A stretch of 26,627 nucleotides of DNA from Bacteroidales bacterium UBA5266 (GCA_002411545.1 DHTG01000106.1:1-26627), one strand, 5' to 3'; shown: positions 11,221 through 17,289, counted from the first letter of the stretch. Notes: generated by a model from the letters alone, not told the origin. A program made the numbers and translations.

Positions 11221-13380
11221 ATTTATGAGGGCTACGATTTAGGCCTCAGTGCTATCGTTGAACCGGTAAATACTACTGATGTGTTCTGTTATCAAGATTT
11301 TGCTTCTGTTCGTGTGGAAATGCAAAACAATGGTAGCTATCCTATCAACTTCTCGGCTCAACCCGTTACCCTGCATTTGGATGTTAGTGGTGCCGTTACC
11401 TATCAAAAAGATACTATGTTATTGATGGGTGGATTAACACAAACTGAAAAAAGTATTTATACTTTGACAAACCTATTGCCTGTTAGTCAGAACGGTAATT
11501 ACCACATCAAAGTATCGTTGGCTTTAGATGCAGATACCCTTCATTTTGATGATACCATACAAGCTATTTATGTCATCGATAAAATTGTGTTACCCTACGA
11601 AGTAAACTTCGATTCAGTTCCTAAAGGATTAGTGTTTAAACAAATAAACGGCACATCCGGCTGGACAGTTGAATCGGGCGATGGTATGAATCCTACCATT
11701 ACTCCTTCACACGGACAAGGTCGTTTGCAATTTGCTTCGGCTACCGATAGAGGTTCTTTGGCTTCGGTAACCTTGCAACCCATCAATTTAAGAGGGACGG
11801 TTCAACCTAAATTAGAATTTTGGTATGCACACGATAATGCACCGGGAAGAGACTATACCGATGTGAAGATTTCGGTTGACGGTGGATTTACCTATCAAAC
11901 GATATTAAACGTACAACGTTCCAATTCTGCCTATACAACACCTACCTTTGTACGTCATGAAGTCGATTTATCACCCTACACTTCTTACTCTTGCGTTATA
12001 CTAGGCTTTGAAGCAGGAAGCTTCGCCGGAGGTAATCAAAACATCGATAGCATTTCTATCAGTTCCTTGCAAGACCTATTGGTTGGATTTGATTTGATTC
12101 CACAAAATGATTTCATCGCATGTGAATTAGATAATAAAACCTTAGCCGTTACCTTAAGCAACTTAACTACGCAAGATTTCTTGTTCGAAAGAAATCCAAG
12201 CGAGTTGACGGTAGAAGTAAGCGGTGCCATTACTACTACCTATACTTATCCTTTAGTTAGTGGTAAAGTAACAGGAAGTTCTATCTTGACCGTTGTGCTG
12301 GATACTAATTTTGATTTCTCCATCAACGGAACCTATGATTTTAAAGCCTATATCCGAAAAGCAGACGACAATAAACTGAACGATACTGCCGTTACATCAC
12401 GTTTAATCAATGTTGATCTCGATATGTTGAGCATTGAACCGATTGGCGATAAAAGGATTGGCGATAGAATCTATCCGACACTTAGTTTTATGAATACAGG
12501 TAATATGCCGATTAAAAACATTCCTTTGCATTTACAAATCAATAAAGCGGCTCATATAAGAGAAAGTGTCGATACCTTGTTGAATCCGGGTGATACAATA
12601 AGCTATACCTTTATCACACCATCCTATGTGCCGACGGTTACTGAAACACAGCCTTTCTATTTACTCGAAATCGAATCAGAGTTAAGCTGTGATGGTAATC
12701 AAGTCAATGATTTGGTGAGCGGTTATTATTCCGTGGTGTTCGATGAATATATTGATTTAGTCATTACTTCCGTTGAGAAACCCGATCCAAATGAGTGCGA
12801 TTCAGGGTTAACTACCGTATATCCTATATTAAATATCAAGAATATAGGTACAGGTATTGCCAATAATATCATTCTTTATGTTACGGTCGACAGTGCAGGC
12901 ACCATTCTAAAAAGTTATTCCGAAGAAGTGAACCTTATTGCAAACGGCGATAGCTTATTACATAGCTGTGTTACCGGATACAATGTGCCTAATTTAAACG
13001 GTCAATATAAAGTAACTCTCTTTGTTAGCGTAGCAGATGAATCCGATCCCGTGAATAATACGGTTGATATCATGGCTTGTGCCATCTTAAACGATGTAGG
13101 TGTCGATGCCTATAAGACTGTGGATTGGTCGATGGATCAAAACATCCCCAACCCGGCTTCTGCTAGTACACGCATCACATATCACATACCGCAAGATGGC
13201 TTGGTACGTTTCAGCTTAACGACTATTACGGGACAGCTAATCTATCGTCAAGATATTCCATCCGCAGCCGGATCACATGCTATTGATTTCGATACGCAAC
13301 ATCTGGCTGGTGGTATCTATTATTATAGCATGGAATATCAAGGCCAACGCATCGTGAAGAAGATGACCATACAGAAATAA
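1..13380 (+). CDS. Giant modular parallel beta-helix surface protein with T9SS sorting domain (5' partial)
   Basis: The frame is open from the first base, so the start lies outside the window; the internal ATG at 199 is not a credible start because module sequence continues upstream of it. At least 4459 residues are encoded. Seven modules each carry an opening motif (Cys-x-x-L-x-G-x-Y, then CG-x-x-GPV), a beta-helix rich in Asn, Ser and Tyr, the closing motif DYNNYY followed by a QD-x-x-S-x-x-x-x-P-x-F segment typical of pectate-lyase-like helices, and an Ig/CARDB-like linker. From about residue 3743 there are Ig-like segments, a jelly-roll (MAM-like) domain near 3866-4025, further CARDB-like domains, and a type A sorting domain from about 4381. 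Known biology of this domain implies export by the Por/T9SS apparatus and attachment to, or release from, the cell surface. No catalytic residues are recognised, so an adhesive or structural role is only inferred. Confidence 0.93.
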   Translation, partial: SINSTYGVEFNNGAKDIDFYGCKINSYVFATSSSYAPVYYYGASGSGYKLEDVTFINNTLDGGYASMYLYYSGSGSGTDMSSMVIDSNVMTNAYYYGVYNYYYTYCSSFSHNVISMRASATTNYGMYFGGSYNTLDRMEGNKVRFRNTGSRYGIYFGSYLNRSESYNAFGPAYIVNNEILSDGGSTNYGIYLGSYPNAYLVYNSVYVAGSGTSYALYFPTMNSTYSLTVKNNMFIAAGSGTPYPLYSSSIDYVKPYNGTILDYNNYYGSKNSIAYIGNAVSDLQSMQTLTEQDVHSQNVYPNFVNLSQSLHTDGSMMIVESDVETKFDVEGDKRVIYTNMGCYNDYVISLNNDVTISNLLSPLDWQAPSTNIALDIKITNKATDTLKNVRIYWSINNSPVNFINYNCNLAWYEESEAITLDSIVLQSGVNSLLVYTTLPNGLSDANVFNDTLQAEIISCVPLSGNYTVGSQLADFVTLDEAIDYLNSCGVSGPTTLLLHAGDYVQTMTLTGSIPGLSASNAVTFTSLAQDPDSVKIYTNSTALELVEAKHLRFSYLTLGSTSSKSTYGVEFIDGALDVHFYACNIYANLLSTSSSYVPVYYSGSNGSGKRLENVSFVKNKLEGGYASFFLYYPGSGEDTSMSQIVIDSNIMLNAYYYGVRVYSYGYFPSISYNTISMRNSSTTNYVICFEGSYNTIDNMIGNKIRFGTTSSRYGIYIGSANLNESPLYKASGPALIANNEIISTGGSSNYGIYFADTNVNAKVLHNSILLSGTSTSYAIRIPTMSAEYSLNIKNNVFVTTSTGTAYPLYASSANYVKQSYGTTLDYNNYYSTGEYLAYISGTKSSLLDIQLASEQDAQSISQNPDFVNPSLDLHTSSTAMLVPLDSTMMYDIDRNQRLMFTNMGCYHDFVANNLDVSLQTLVSPTETSPTNQNTALEVMINNSGIDTLRSVRFYWSVNQSAIDSMDYACLISPLQNSEVVLLDSVMLHGGENTIKVYTAYPNGLVDANTVNDTLLVHIAACDTMLNGEYIVGTGGDFANVEKAFNTLMRCGINGPVELKCMPFTSGSFKLDVNVPGADSINTVTFSSLSGNPSDVKIVSTDGNALTLDGVSNYIFKNISIDATAGTNGVEFLNTCSNILFYGCNIMANPTTTSSSYTAVRYYQASGSTTYLSNISFIKNKISGGYHNMYFYYACGSSSKMSESLIRIDSNELTDAYRYGIYAYYYGNYKSVSYNTITSRATSSTFYAIYFNMYNTVQDGVIGNRIFLQNTSTGYGIRTYYINRSTSYAAQGNALIANNEVIGNAGGSTYGIYTQYSNADFYNNSIYLTGSSSCYGLYISSTSSTYSMNFLNNLFITTTSGTGYPIYTGTANYVTTSYGTVLDYNNYYSTGSYVGYISGTKTSLSALKSATLQDTNSVSIQPQFLGINNGLELLNYSGLSCLKLDGVSHDIRNEERDSLTFMGCYTPNSLDVALAPSALTPDLANVHQGIIVAVKLQNPGKTTLTTSTITLSVDGVVTKVIPWSDSLVPGAEIPLYLDTMNVNAGSNDLRIWISNPNGSVDLNNDNDTLQYNIYGCDTLLNGQYTIGVSGADYVSFQDALQAMIRCGINGPVTFRVNDGVYNENLYINTALILGSNSQNTISFVSTSGNAANVILGNHQALGASALVLDGASNLIFKDITIGLNSENTGVAVEFLGMCENIEFNSCIIQTYDQATSNTYCGVKYYNSSSSSNYLKNVKFVHNHIDGGYYNFWFYYSAGTSSNMGNMSVIIDSNTLSNAYYAGFYTYYNGNYPSVSYNTITSRTNENVGTDWYGIYTYYYTNIENIVGNKIQNINVRIAQPRGIYIHYYFNYTSYSGSGQGLIANNEILLYGANATNTYQNFAGLYIYYPYSSTKILHNSIYLYGADPATLTGAALYAYNTSTSYLLKIQNNVFSTAIANNANTCLIPYYISSLTYARPNYVNSDYNNYYNAYNQNVAYAGEEYTLVDLRAANMQDAHSVQYNPGFANLPFSLMPTHWTICPKEDLVSFDMLGNARVVLTYSGCYHANYSSDAGIVEFMNIGEKNTAGLNPLDVRLVNYGSAVLNSVTIRASVDGVLIPAVNLTGLALVQNQDTIIHIGNFTSVLNHTNTIKAWTSNPNGMLDQNNLNDSMSITTKGCVEVLSGVYDIAGGNNDFATIQDALSALEDCGIAGPVVLRLANGIYPDLNNVGTFTGTNETNTITFTSLSGNADDVVIGSPTDVALSLFDAGHLRFENISIGNSSSTYGVQFINHNEDIVFYQCNIYSAPGMSSTSYAGIYYYNSSGSTNTLKNVRIVKNNISGGYANIYFYYPGGSSSNMTNMSVTIDSNIMTDAYTYGLYSYYNAMYESISYNTIITASASTTQYGLYLNYYNTIVHGINANRLRMQSTSSAYGIRCYYINNPSYGAQSNALISNNEIVCPEGSSTKYGIYTYYTNADFYNNSVYLAGTSNNYGFYISTTSSSYSMNIKNNIFYTATTGTGYPIYTGTADYAKTTYGTVIDYNNYYSTGTYVGYIAGTKSTIFDLRASTGQDQNSVSTNVSFMDITKDLRLLAYSGLSCPKIVDEDIDGKSRNASTFMGCYESDSLDAAISMGDISHNSTQLPLPVYAVLTNKGLTTLNNAILTWSFKDTVRMSTPWTGSLDQGETDTVLLGNVSLTYGSVNNLKLWVSLPNGATDNNVENDTVKDVVYGCYGPLSGVYTIGGPTADFATIADALEPITYCGIVGPVTFSLNDGTFNENVVINIPIPGASILNTITFTSTSGNPANVVIGSNLEKAGTALLIEGMNYLNFTNITIGLNSEYTATAVELKGMCENILFTGCRIQSYDQANSTMYCGVKYQSYSGATNYLKNVKFIGNHIDGGYYNFYLYYSAGSSTNMEASAMSVTIDSNVLSNAYYAGVYSYYYANYPSISYNTILARTSGVVNADWYGIYTYYYHNVERMVNNKIKSTHANITNPRGIYIYYYFNYSSYGGLGRGLIANNEIILQGVNMTSDFNAFTGIYIYYPYSNMQILHNSIYLYGTDPNTMAGCGIYAYNTTTSYQITIKNNDIATYKDGSSLCYLYPYYVTSATYADASYIVTDYNNYYNDKNANIAFTGVEHTLASLKVANLQDENSLSINPGFGLNPTNLVPQNWSTCLIVDEVNNDIHGDLRLGRITYKGCYTAIFGNDAGVTEFVGLGQRVTAGSNNIQVRIFNFGSTTLQSVNVTVEVDGIVQPTMNLTGLNLAKYQDTVITVGTFMAYVDAINDLRAWTSNPNGIVDDNFINDTMAMQTTGCFLVLAGVYDVGGGNNNFASLEDAMEVLENCGVSGPVILRIAAGNYPNLDTLGAYFGTSDVNTVTFTSLTGNANSVVLGDTINTALTFVDAKHLRFENVTIGNTLSMRGVEFVNTNEDISFYQCNILATPAMNSSDYAPIYYYNSSSSSHTLKNIRIVKNNIYGGYANIYFYYPGSSSSNMTNMSVTIDSNTMTNAYYAGLYSYYYSYYKSVSYNTIVTAAVSATQYGLDVYYYNTVENGIIGNRIHIQSTSGGYGIRSYYTNRSTAYGARGNALIANNEIIKLQGSSTSYGFYQYYGNVDFINNSIYIAGTSTCYGIYASTMSSTYSRRFLNNNIYTNTTSSSNYPIYYSSTDYALPSYGNIADYNNYYGTGAYVGYVGGAKTTIADLRQATTQDAHSISIQQQFVDPTQNLELLEYSGMICNMHTSVLSDINGKSRTRITPMGAYSVHIYEGYDLGLSAIVEPVNTTDVFCYQDFASVRVEMQNNGSYPINFSAQPVTLHLDVSGAVTYQKDTMLLMGGLTQTEKSIYTLTNLLPVSQNGNYHIKVSLALDADTLHFDDTIQAIYVIDKIVLPYEVNFDSVPKGLVFKQINGTSGWTVESGDGMNPTITPSHGQGRLQFASATDRGSLASVTLQPINLRGTVQPKLEFWYAHDNAPGRDYTDVKISVDGGFTYQTILNVQRSNSAYTTPTFVRHEVDLSPYTSYSCVILGFEAGSFAGGNQNIDSISISSLQDLLVGFDLIPQNDFIACELDNKTLAVTLSNLTTQDFLFERNPSELTVEVSGAITTTYTYPLVSGKVTGSSILTVVLDTNFDFSINGTYDFKAYIRKADDNKLNDTAVTSRLINVDLDMLSIEPIGDKRIGDRIYPTLSFMNTGNMPIKNIPLHLQINKAAHIRESVDTLLNPGDTISYTFITPSYVPTVTETQPFYLLEIESELSCDGNQVNDLVSGYYSVVFDEYIDLVITSVEKPDPNECDSGLTTVYPILNIKNIGTGIANNIILYVTVDSAGTILKSYSEEVNLIANGDSLLHSCVTGYNVPNLNGQYKVTLFVSVADESDPVNNTVDIMACAILNDVGVDAYKTVDWSMDQNIPNPASASTRITYHIPQDGLVRFSLTTITGQLIYRQDIPSAAGSHAIDFDTQHLAGGIYYYSMEYQGQRIVKKMTIQK
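11587..12075 (+). other. Jelly-roll (MAM / choice-of-anchor-like) domain of the giant protein
   Basis: Residues about 3863-4025 read as a single beta-sandwich unlike the repeats. It opens with LPYEVNFDSVP, contains GW-x-V near its start, and has a central LEFWYAHDN segment followed by D-x-x-D-V-K-I-S-V-DGG-x-T-Y. It closes with a V-x-L-x-x-Y and G-F-E-A-G pattern and ends in NIDSISIS. This layout is common near the C-terminus of Bacteroidota secreted proteins as a carbohydrate- or protein-binding jelly roll. The ligand cannot be told. Confidence 0.6.
13138..13377 (+). other. T9SS type A C-terminal sorting domain
   Basis: The last roughly 80 residues begin with NIPNPAS, continue with a hydrophobic strand containing LTTITGQ-x-I, then LAGGIYYYSM, and end in a basic IVKKMTIQK tail. 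This is the standard layout of the type A sorting domain (PNP box, G-x-L/I strand, L-x-x-G-x-Y-x-Y, K-rich end) recognised by the PorU-type attachment machinery. It marks the protein as outer-membrane exported. Confidence 0.92.
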
Positions 13381-13414
13381 ACAGTTTCATTGTACATTTA
13401 GTTATTAATAAGGG

Positions 13415-13448
13415 AAGAAGTTGTGTAAAAGCAGCTTCTTTCTTTTTT
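13415..13448 (+). terminator. Rho-independent terminator after the giant gene
   Basis: AAGAAGTTG (13415-13423) pairs with CAGCTTCTT (13432-13440), giving 9 bp with one G-T wobble, around an 8-nt loop. The run TCTTTTTT follows at 13441-13448. It sits 35 nt after the stop codon in the sense orientation. Confidence 0.85.
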
Positions 13449-13531
13449 ATACCATAAAGCAAATTTTGTATGTCTTCAATTTTCTCTGATCCCATCTTCC
13501 AATTAAATTTGTTATTTGGGGGGCAAAAAAA

Positions 13532-13636
13532 CATTTAATCTGTATTGTTATACAATTAAACTGTATAGTTATGCATTTAAACTGTATAGTTATACATTTA
13601 AACTGTATGGTTATACAATTAAACGGTATAGTTATA
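13532..13636. repeat. Five tandem 21-bp units, each with a TGTATA-GT-TATACA type dyad
   Basis: Units start at 13532, 13553, 13574, 13595 and 13616, each exactly 21 bp and differing at only a few positions. The core reads TGTATAGTTATACA, an inverted repeat with 6-bp arms and a 2-bp centre, separated from the next dyad by a 7-bp ATTTAAAC-like spacer. The first and fifth units are the most divergent. The array lies in the 500-bp gene-free gap between the giant gene's terminator and the HD-domain gene, whose 3' end faces it. The 21-bp spacing is about two helical turns, as expected for protein sites on one DNA face. No function is established. Confidence 0.9.
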
Positions 13637-13880
13637 CATTTTGAGGATTTTAAATTTAATCAAGTTAGCATGTATGCTTGATAGATTTATGTAGAAAAGA
13701 TATATTTCTATTTTTGATTATATCGAAAAAAATTGATCGCCCCCGATTCCAGAACAATTAGTGGGTCAATGTAACCGAAATATTCAATTAGTCGTGAAAG
13801 GTTCGAATTCGCAAGGGCTCACCCATGATGACATTGTCAAATTCGTGTTTCGTTCGAAAGGCTAAATTTTATGTATAGGC
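13637..13880. other. Gene-free remainder of the convergent intergenic gap
   Basis: No supported gene was found. A further dyad, AGCAT-GT-ATGCT, lies at 13667-13678 and shares the GT centre of the adjacent array. From about 13738 to 13863 the composition is clearly more GC-rich than the flanks, and the + frame from 13738 is open for about 42 codons without a usable ATG. This could be a decayed gene fragment but nothing recognisable is encoded. Confidence 0.5.
13726..13770 (-). terminator. Possible terminator of the mutL-HD operon
   Basis: Read on the - strand, ATTGA plus CCC (from 13770 down to 13763) can pair with GGG and TCAAT (ending at 13732), with an internal asymmetry of several bases. 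A T-run follows (A-run at 13726-13732 on the + strand). It lies about 110 nt beyond the HD gene stop. The stem is imperfect and the call is tentative. Confidence 0.3.
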
Positions 13881-15119
13881 TTAGGAATTGCCGACCTTGA
13901 TTTGTTTGGGATAGCACAAGAAATATTTATTTACAATTTCGGATAGAGTGCGATGGTTGAGGTGGTCGGAAAGGGTTTCCAAGGCTTGAAGTTTGCCGTT
14001 TTTGTCTAAAATGCGAATAGGCGGGAGGGTTTTATTATAAGCTCGATTTTCCATTTTCCCATGAATAACAAAATATTCGTTTTCGGTTTGGGATAGTTTG
14101 AATGTGGATGAAGTCTCTTGCTTGATGGCTTGTATATAGTTCGATTCGAAATCTTTTTCGTTGACTTCGATTTTGAATAGATTTCGATAGTATACCCGTT
14201 TGGATAGTTCGGCGAGTACGAAATCGGGATGCGTACGCCACATTTTGATGCAATACCATATATCGCGGTCGTCTAAATCGGCATAAGCCGTCAGCAGTTC
14301 ATCAGTAGCTTGAAAATCTTCCACACTTAACTCTTTTTCAAAAAAAAATCTTAAAGAGGGGGGGATGGAAAGTTGGTCGCCTTGGCGGATTAGCGTTTTA
14401 GCTCGTCTTAAGATTTGTATGAGCATGGCTTCGATGGCATGTACGGTTTTATGTAGATAGACTTGCCAATACATCAAACGACGTGAAATAATAAATTTTT
14501 CAATGGAATACAAGGCTTTGATGTCGGCCACCAATTCATTGTCGACAACATTGAGCATTTTAATGATACGTTCGGTACCGATAATACCTTCCGAAACCCC
14601 GGTAAAAAAACTGTCACGGGTGAGGTAATCCAGTCGGTCGACATCGAGTTGACCTGATACCAATTGATGGAGGAAATGTTTGGGGTAAGTGTTGTTATAT
14701 ATTTGTATGGCAAGGTTAAGTTTTCCGTTAAATTCATCATTAAGAGCTTCGAGAAACAAATCGGTCAAGGTTTCATGCGATATGTTTTCGATAAGAATAT
14801 GTTCCAATGTATGCGAAAAAGGACCGTGTCCGATATCATGCAAGAGTATAGCCGCCAGGGTGGCTTCTTCTTCTTCTTTTGTGATATTTACATCTTTGTA
14901 TTTCAACACATCTAATGCTTCTTGCATGAGATGCATCGCTCCGAGAGAATGCTGAAAGCGGGTATGCGAAGCGCCGGGATAGACTAAATTGGTCAGTCCC
15001 AATTGTAGTATATTTCGTAGGCGTTGAAAGTAAGGATGTTGAATGAGGTCAAACAGCAAATCGTTGGAGATGCTGATAAAACCGTAGACAGGGTCGTTGA
15101 TGATTTTACGTTTATTCAT
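13881..15119 (-). CDS. HD-domain phosphohydrolase (SAMHD1/YdhJ-like)
   Basis: The 412-residue protein starts MNKRKIINDPVYGFI. It has the metal-binding signature of the COG1078 HD family: SHTRFQHSLG (His57), LLHDIGHGPFSH (His94-Asp95) and LDVDRLDYLTRDS (Asp near 161). Known relatives hydrolyse deoxynucleotides or nucleotide-like phosphate esters in the cytoplasm; the substrate here is not determined. The N-terminal two thirds hold the HD fold, and the C-terminal part from about residue 270 is the usual less conserved tail. The start lies 5 nt after the mutL stop, so the two are very probably cotranscribed. The length and motifs are complete and nothing looks damaged. Confidence 0.9.
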   Translation of the reverse strand: MNKRKIINDPVYGFISISNDLLFDLIQHPYFQRLRNILQLGLTNLVYPGASHTRFQHSLGAMHLMQEALDVLKYKDVNITKEEEEATLAAILLHDIGHGPFSHTLEHILIENISHETLTDLFLEALNDEFNGKLNLAIQIYNNTYPKHFLHQLVSGQLDVDRLDYLTRDSFFTGVSEGIIGTERIIKMLNVVDNELVADIKALYSIEKFIISRRLMYWQVYLHKTVHAIEAMLIQILRRAKTLIRQGDQLSIPPSLRFFFEKELSVEDFQATDELLTAYADLDDRDIWYCIKMWRTHPDFVLAELSKRVYYRNLFKIEVNEKDFESNYIQAIKQETSSTFKLSQTENEYFVIHGKMENRAYNKTLPPIRILDKNGKLQALETLSDHLNHRTLSEIVNKYFLCYPKQIKVGNS

Positions 15120-15124
15120 AGTTT

Positions 15125-16978
15125 TTAATTAAATAGTTGTAAGATTTCATTTTCACTAAAAATGGCACATATTTTCTTCCCGCTCGGTGATATTTCGGGC
15201 GATTGACAACTGAAAAGCTGTTGAATGATGTGTTGCATCTCTTCATGAGTGAGTGTCTGTCCTTTTTTAACACCTAAAGTTTTTGCTAAAGAATGCGCAA
15301 GGTTGTTTTTACGACTAAGTTGCAAGGATAGCATATTACTTTTATAGGTTTCTAAGATTTGCTCCATGGTTTCTTGTATGTTATGGGTCTGGAGACCTGA
15401 AGGTAATCCATTTAAGATAAAGGTATTTCTGCCAAAAGCTTCGATGTCGAAGCCGAGTTGAAGAAAATCGTTGAGAAGATGAGAAATCGTATCGGCATCT
15501 TGAGGGGAGAAGCTGAGTGTTTCGGGAAATAAGAGTTTTTGCACCGGCATGGTTTTGTTTTCCAATTGATGCATATATTGCTCGTATAGTATCCTTTCTT
15601 GTGCTGCTTCTTGGTCGATGATCATAAAACCGGATTTGATACGACTCACGATGTACTTATGTATGATTTGAAATACAACCGATTCGATGCTTTCGTCTGT
15701 TTCTTCATAGTCATCGGTGTCAATTTTTTGTTGTATAGCTTCCTTATCGGCTTCTTGGGGGAGGTTTTCTTTGAGGCTTTCGTATATTTTGGTCCAAGCA
15801 CCTTCGCTTTGTTGTTTTTTCGGAAAAGGGCTCGGGCTATACATAGGTTTGGCTTCCTGTTTCTTATCTGAAAAAGGATTGTAATCGGGATTAGTTGCTA
15901 TAAAAGGATTTTTAGGGGTGCCACCCAAAGGTATTTGACTGAAATCAATGGGTGAAACATGGTCGAAATCGATTTGTTGGGAGCCTAAGTTGAAGTTACC
16001 CAAACTATGTTTTACACTCGATAGCAAAATGGAATAAATAAATTTTTCTTCCTGAAATTTTACTTCTGTTTTAGTGGGATGTATGTTGATATCAATCTTT
16101 GAGGGGTCGACTTCTAAATAAATAAAATAGGTAGGAAAATGTTTGGCAGGGATAAGCTCATCCATGGCACTGCATATGGCATGGTGGAAATAAGGATGTT
16201 TAATAAAGCGTTGATTTACGAATAGATATTGTTCGCCACGGGTTTTGCGCGCACATTCGGGTTTGCCGATAAAACCGCTGATATTAACTAAATTACTTTC
16301 TTGAAATACAGGTAAAAGTCGTTCTTTATAACTATTCCCGAAAATGGTAATAATGCGTTGTTTTAAATTAGATTTTCCTAGTTTATACTCTTGTTTATCG
16401 TTATGAAAAAGTGAAAAGTTGATTTCTGGATGTACCAAAGCAATGCGCAGAAATTCATCGAGGATGTGATTGTATTCTACATTATCGGATTTTAAGAAAT
16501 TTCTACGAGCCGGTACATTGAAAAAAAGATTTTTCACGGCAAAAGAAGATCCTTTTTCACACTGACAAATAGATTGTTCTTTACATTGAGATCCTTCGAT
16601 GAGGAGTTGTGTTCCGACTTCGCTGTCCTTTTTTTTCGTACGTAACTCTACCTGAGCAATGGCAGCAATCGATGCCAAGGCTTCTCCTCTAAATCCTTTG
16701 GTATGCAGTGTGAAGATATCGTTGACGGATGTGATTTTGGAAGTGGCATGGCGTTCAAAACACAGACGAGCATCGGTATCGCTCATGCCTAAACCGTTAT
16801 CGTTTACTTTAATCAGTGTTTTGCCGGAATCTTTCAGGATGAGTTCAATGCTATCGGCTTGTGCATCGACGGCGTTTTCCATAAGTTCCTTAACCACCGA
16901 AGCAGGACGTTGAATGACTTCGCCTGCCGCTATTTGATTGGCTACTGAATCGGGAAGAAGATGTATGATGTCTGCCAT
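15125..16978 (-). CDS. mutL: DNA mismatch repair protein MutL
   Basis: The start is MADIIHLLPDSVANQIAAGEV at 16978. A longer in-frame start at 17026 adds 16 hydrophobic residues, overlaps the upstream gene and does not match the family. The 617-residue product has the GHKL ATPase motifs KELMENAVDA (Glu31, Asn35), DNGLG (60-64) and GFRGEAL (95-101), then the transducer domain, a Pro/Lys-rich linker (about 350-420) and the C-terminal dimerisation domain. MutL couples MutS mismatch recognition to strand processing. The endonuclease motif is altered: Asp455 begins DQEAAQERILYE, with Glu where His is expected, and SPSGKK near 597-602 replaces the CPHGRP-type zinc site. The gene lies 2 nt after a small membrane protein gene and 5 nt before the HD gene. 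Confidence 0.96.
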   Translation of the reverse strand: MADIIHLLPDSVANQIAAGEVIQRPASVVKELMENAVDAQADSIELILKDSGKTLIKVNDNGLGMSDTDARLCFERHATSKITSVNDIFTLHTKGFRGEALASIAAIAQVELRTKKKDSEVGTQLLIEGSQCKEQSICQCEKGSSFAVKNLFFNVPARRNFLKSDNVEYNHILDEFLRIALVHPEINFSLFHNDKQEYKLGKSNLKQRIITIFGNSYKERLLPVFQESNLVNISGFIGKPECARKTRGEQYLFVNQRFIKHPYFHHAICSAMDELIPAKHFPTYFIYLEVDPSKIDINIHPTKTEVKFQEEKFIYSILLSSVKHSLGNFNLGSQQIDFDHVSPIDFSQIPLGGTPKNPFIATNPDYNPFSDKKQEAKPMYSPSPFPKKQQSEGAWTKIYESLKENLPQEADKEAIQQKIDTDDYEETDESIESVVFQIIHKYIVSRIKSGFMIIDQEAAQERILYEQYMHQLENKTMPVQKLLFPETLSFSPQDADTISHLLNDFLQLGFDIEAFGRNTFILNGLPSGLQTHNIQETMEQILETYKSNMLSLQLSRKNNLAHSLAKTLGVKKGQTLTHEEMQHIIQQLFSCQSPEISPSGKKICAIFSENEILQLFN

Positions 16979-16980
16979 AA

Positions 16981-17223
16981 TTAAGATAACATAAAGTATA
17001 ACAACAACGCCAGCAAGGCAATCCAAACCAATATACGGGTCGTTGATTTGCGTTGCAGTTTTCTGTTTTCTTGTAATTTCATGTGCAAACGTTCACTGAA
17101 ATCGGAGCTTGTTTCTTCTCCTTTTTGTATCTTTTCACGTTTCAGATCTTCCGCTTTTTTATTGTAATAGCGGGGGATATAATTAAACTTTCTCGATTCG
17201 TGTCGTTTAATATTAAAAAGCAT
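16981..17223 (-). CDS. Small conserved single-pass membrane protein upstream of mutL
   Basis: An 80-residue protein beginning MLFNIKRHESRKFNYIPRYYN. An upstream ATG at 17250 would add nine Lys-rich residues but lies on the far side of the -7 box at 17240-17247, so the 17223 start is preferred. The N-terminal two thirds are strongly basic and charged, probably partly coiled-coil. Residues about 58-79 form one hydrophobic helix ending the protein, suggesting a tail-anchored topology. The stop is 2 nt before the mutL ATG, so the two are translationally close. Small proteins of this type are recalled from Bacteroidota mutL neighbourhoods but have no established function. Confidence 0.75.
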   Translation of the reverse strand: MLFNIKRHESRKFNYIPRYYNKKAEDLKREKIQKGEETSSDFSERLHMKLQENRKLQRKSTTRILVWIALLALLLYFMLS

Positions 17224-17239
17224 ACTCTTTTTTTTCTTG

Positions 17240-17247
17240 CAAATATA
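17240..17247 (-). promoter_or_regulatory. Bacteroidota -7 box for the small protein-mutL-HD operon
   Basis: On the - strand the sequence is TATATTTG, a full match to TAnnTTTG, the -7 consensus of the Bacteroidota primary sigma factor. It sits about 16 nt before the ATG at 17223. No convincing -33 TTG is seen at the expected spacing. Confidence 0.5.
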
Positions 17248-17289
17248 CAAAAAAATATGGTATACCTGAAAAAGCGTACATGATTTCAG

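Noticed and set aside
13532..13636. The 21-bp array as a CRISPR
   Set aside because: The units abut each other with no unique spacers, and no cas gene is nearby.
13800..13825. T-loop-like GGTTCGAATTC followed by GGGCTCACC, suggesting a tRNA 3' end or attachment site
   Set aside because: The bases on either side of the loop do not form a T-stem, no matching 5' acceptor strand (GAGCCC) or anticodon arm exists upstream, and no second copy is in the window.
13738..13863. Short open frame of 42 codons in GC-richer DNA
   Set aside because: It has no ATG, no recognisable domain and lies between convergent genes; kept only as a possible remnant.
16979..17026. Longer MutL start at 17026
   Set aside because: It overlaps the upstream small gene and adds a hydrophobic extension before the conserved family N-terminus.
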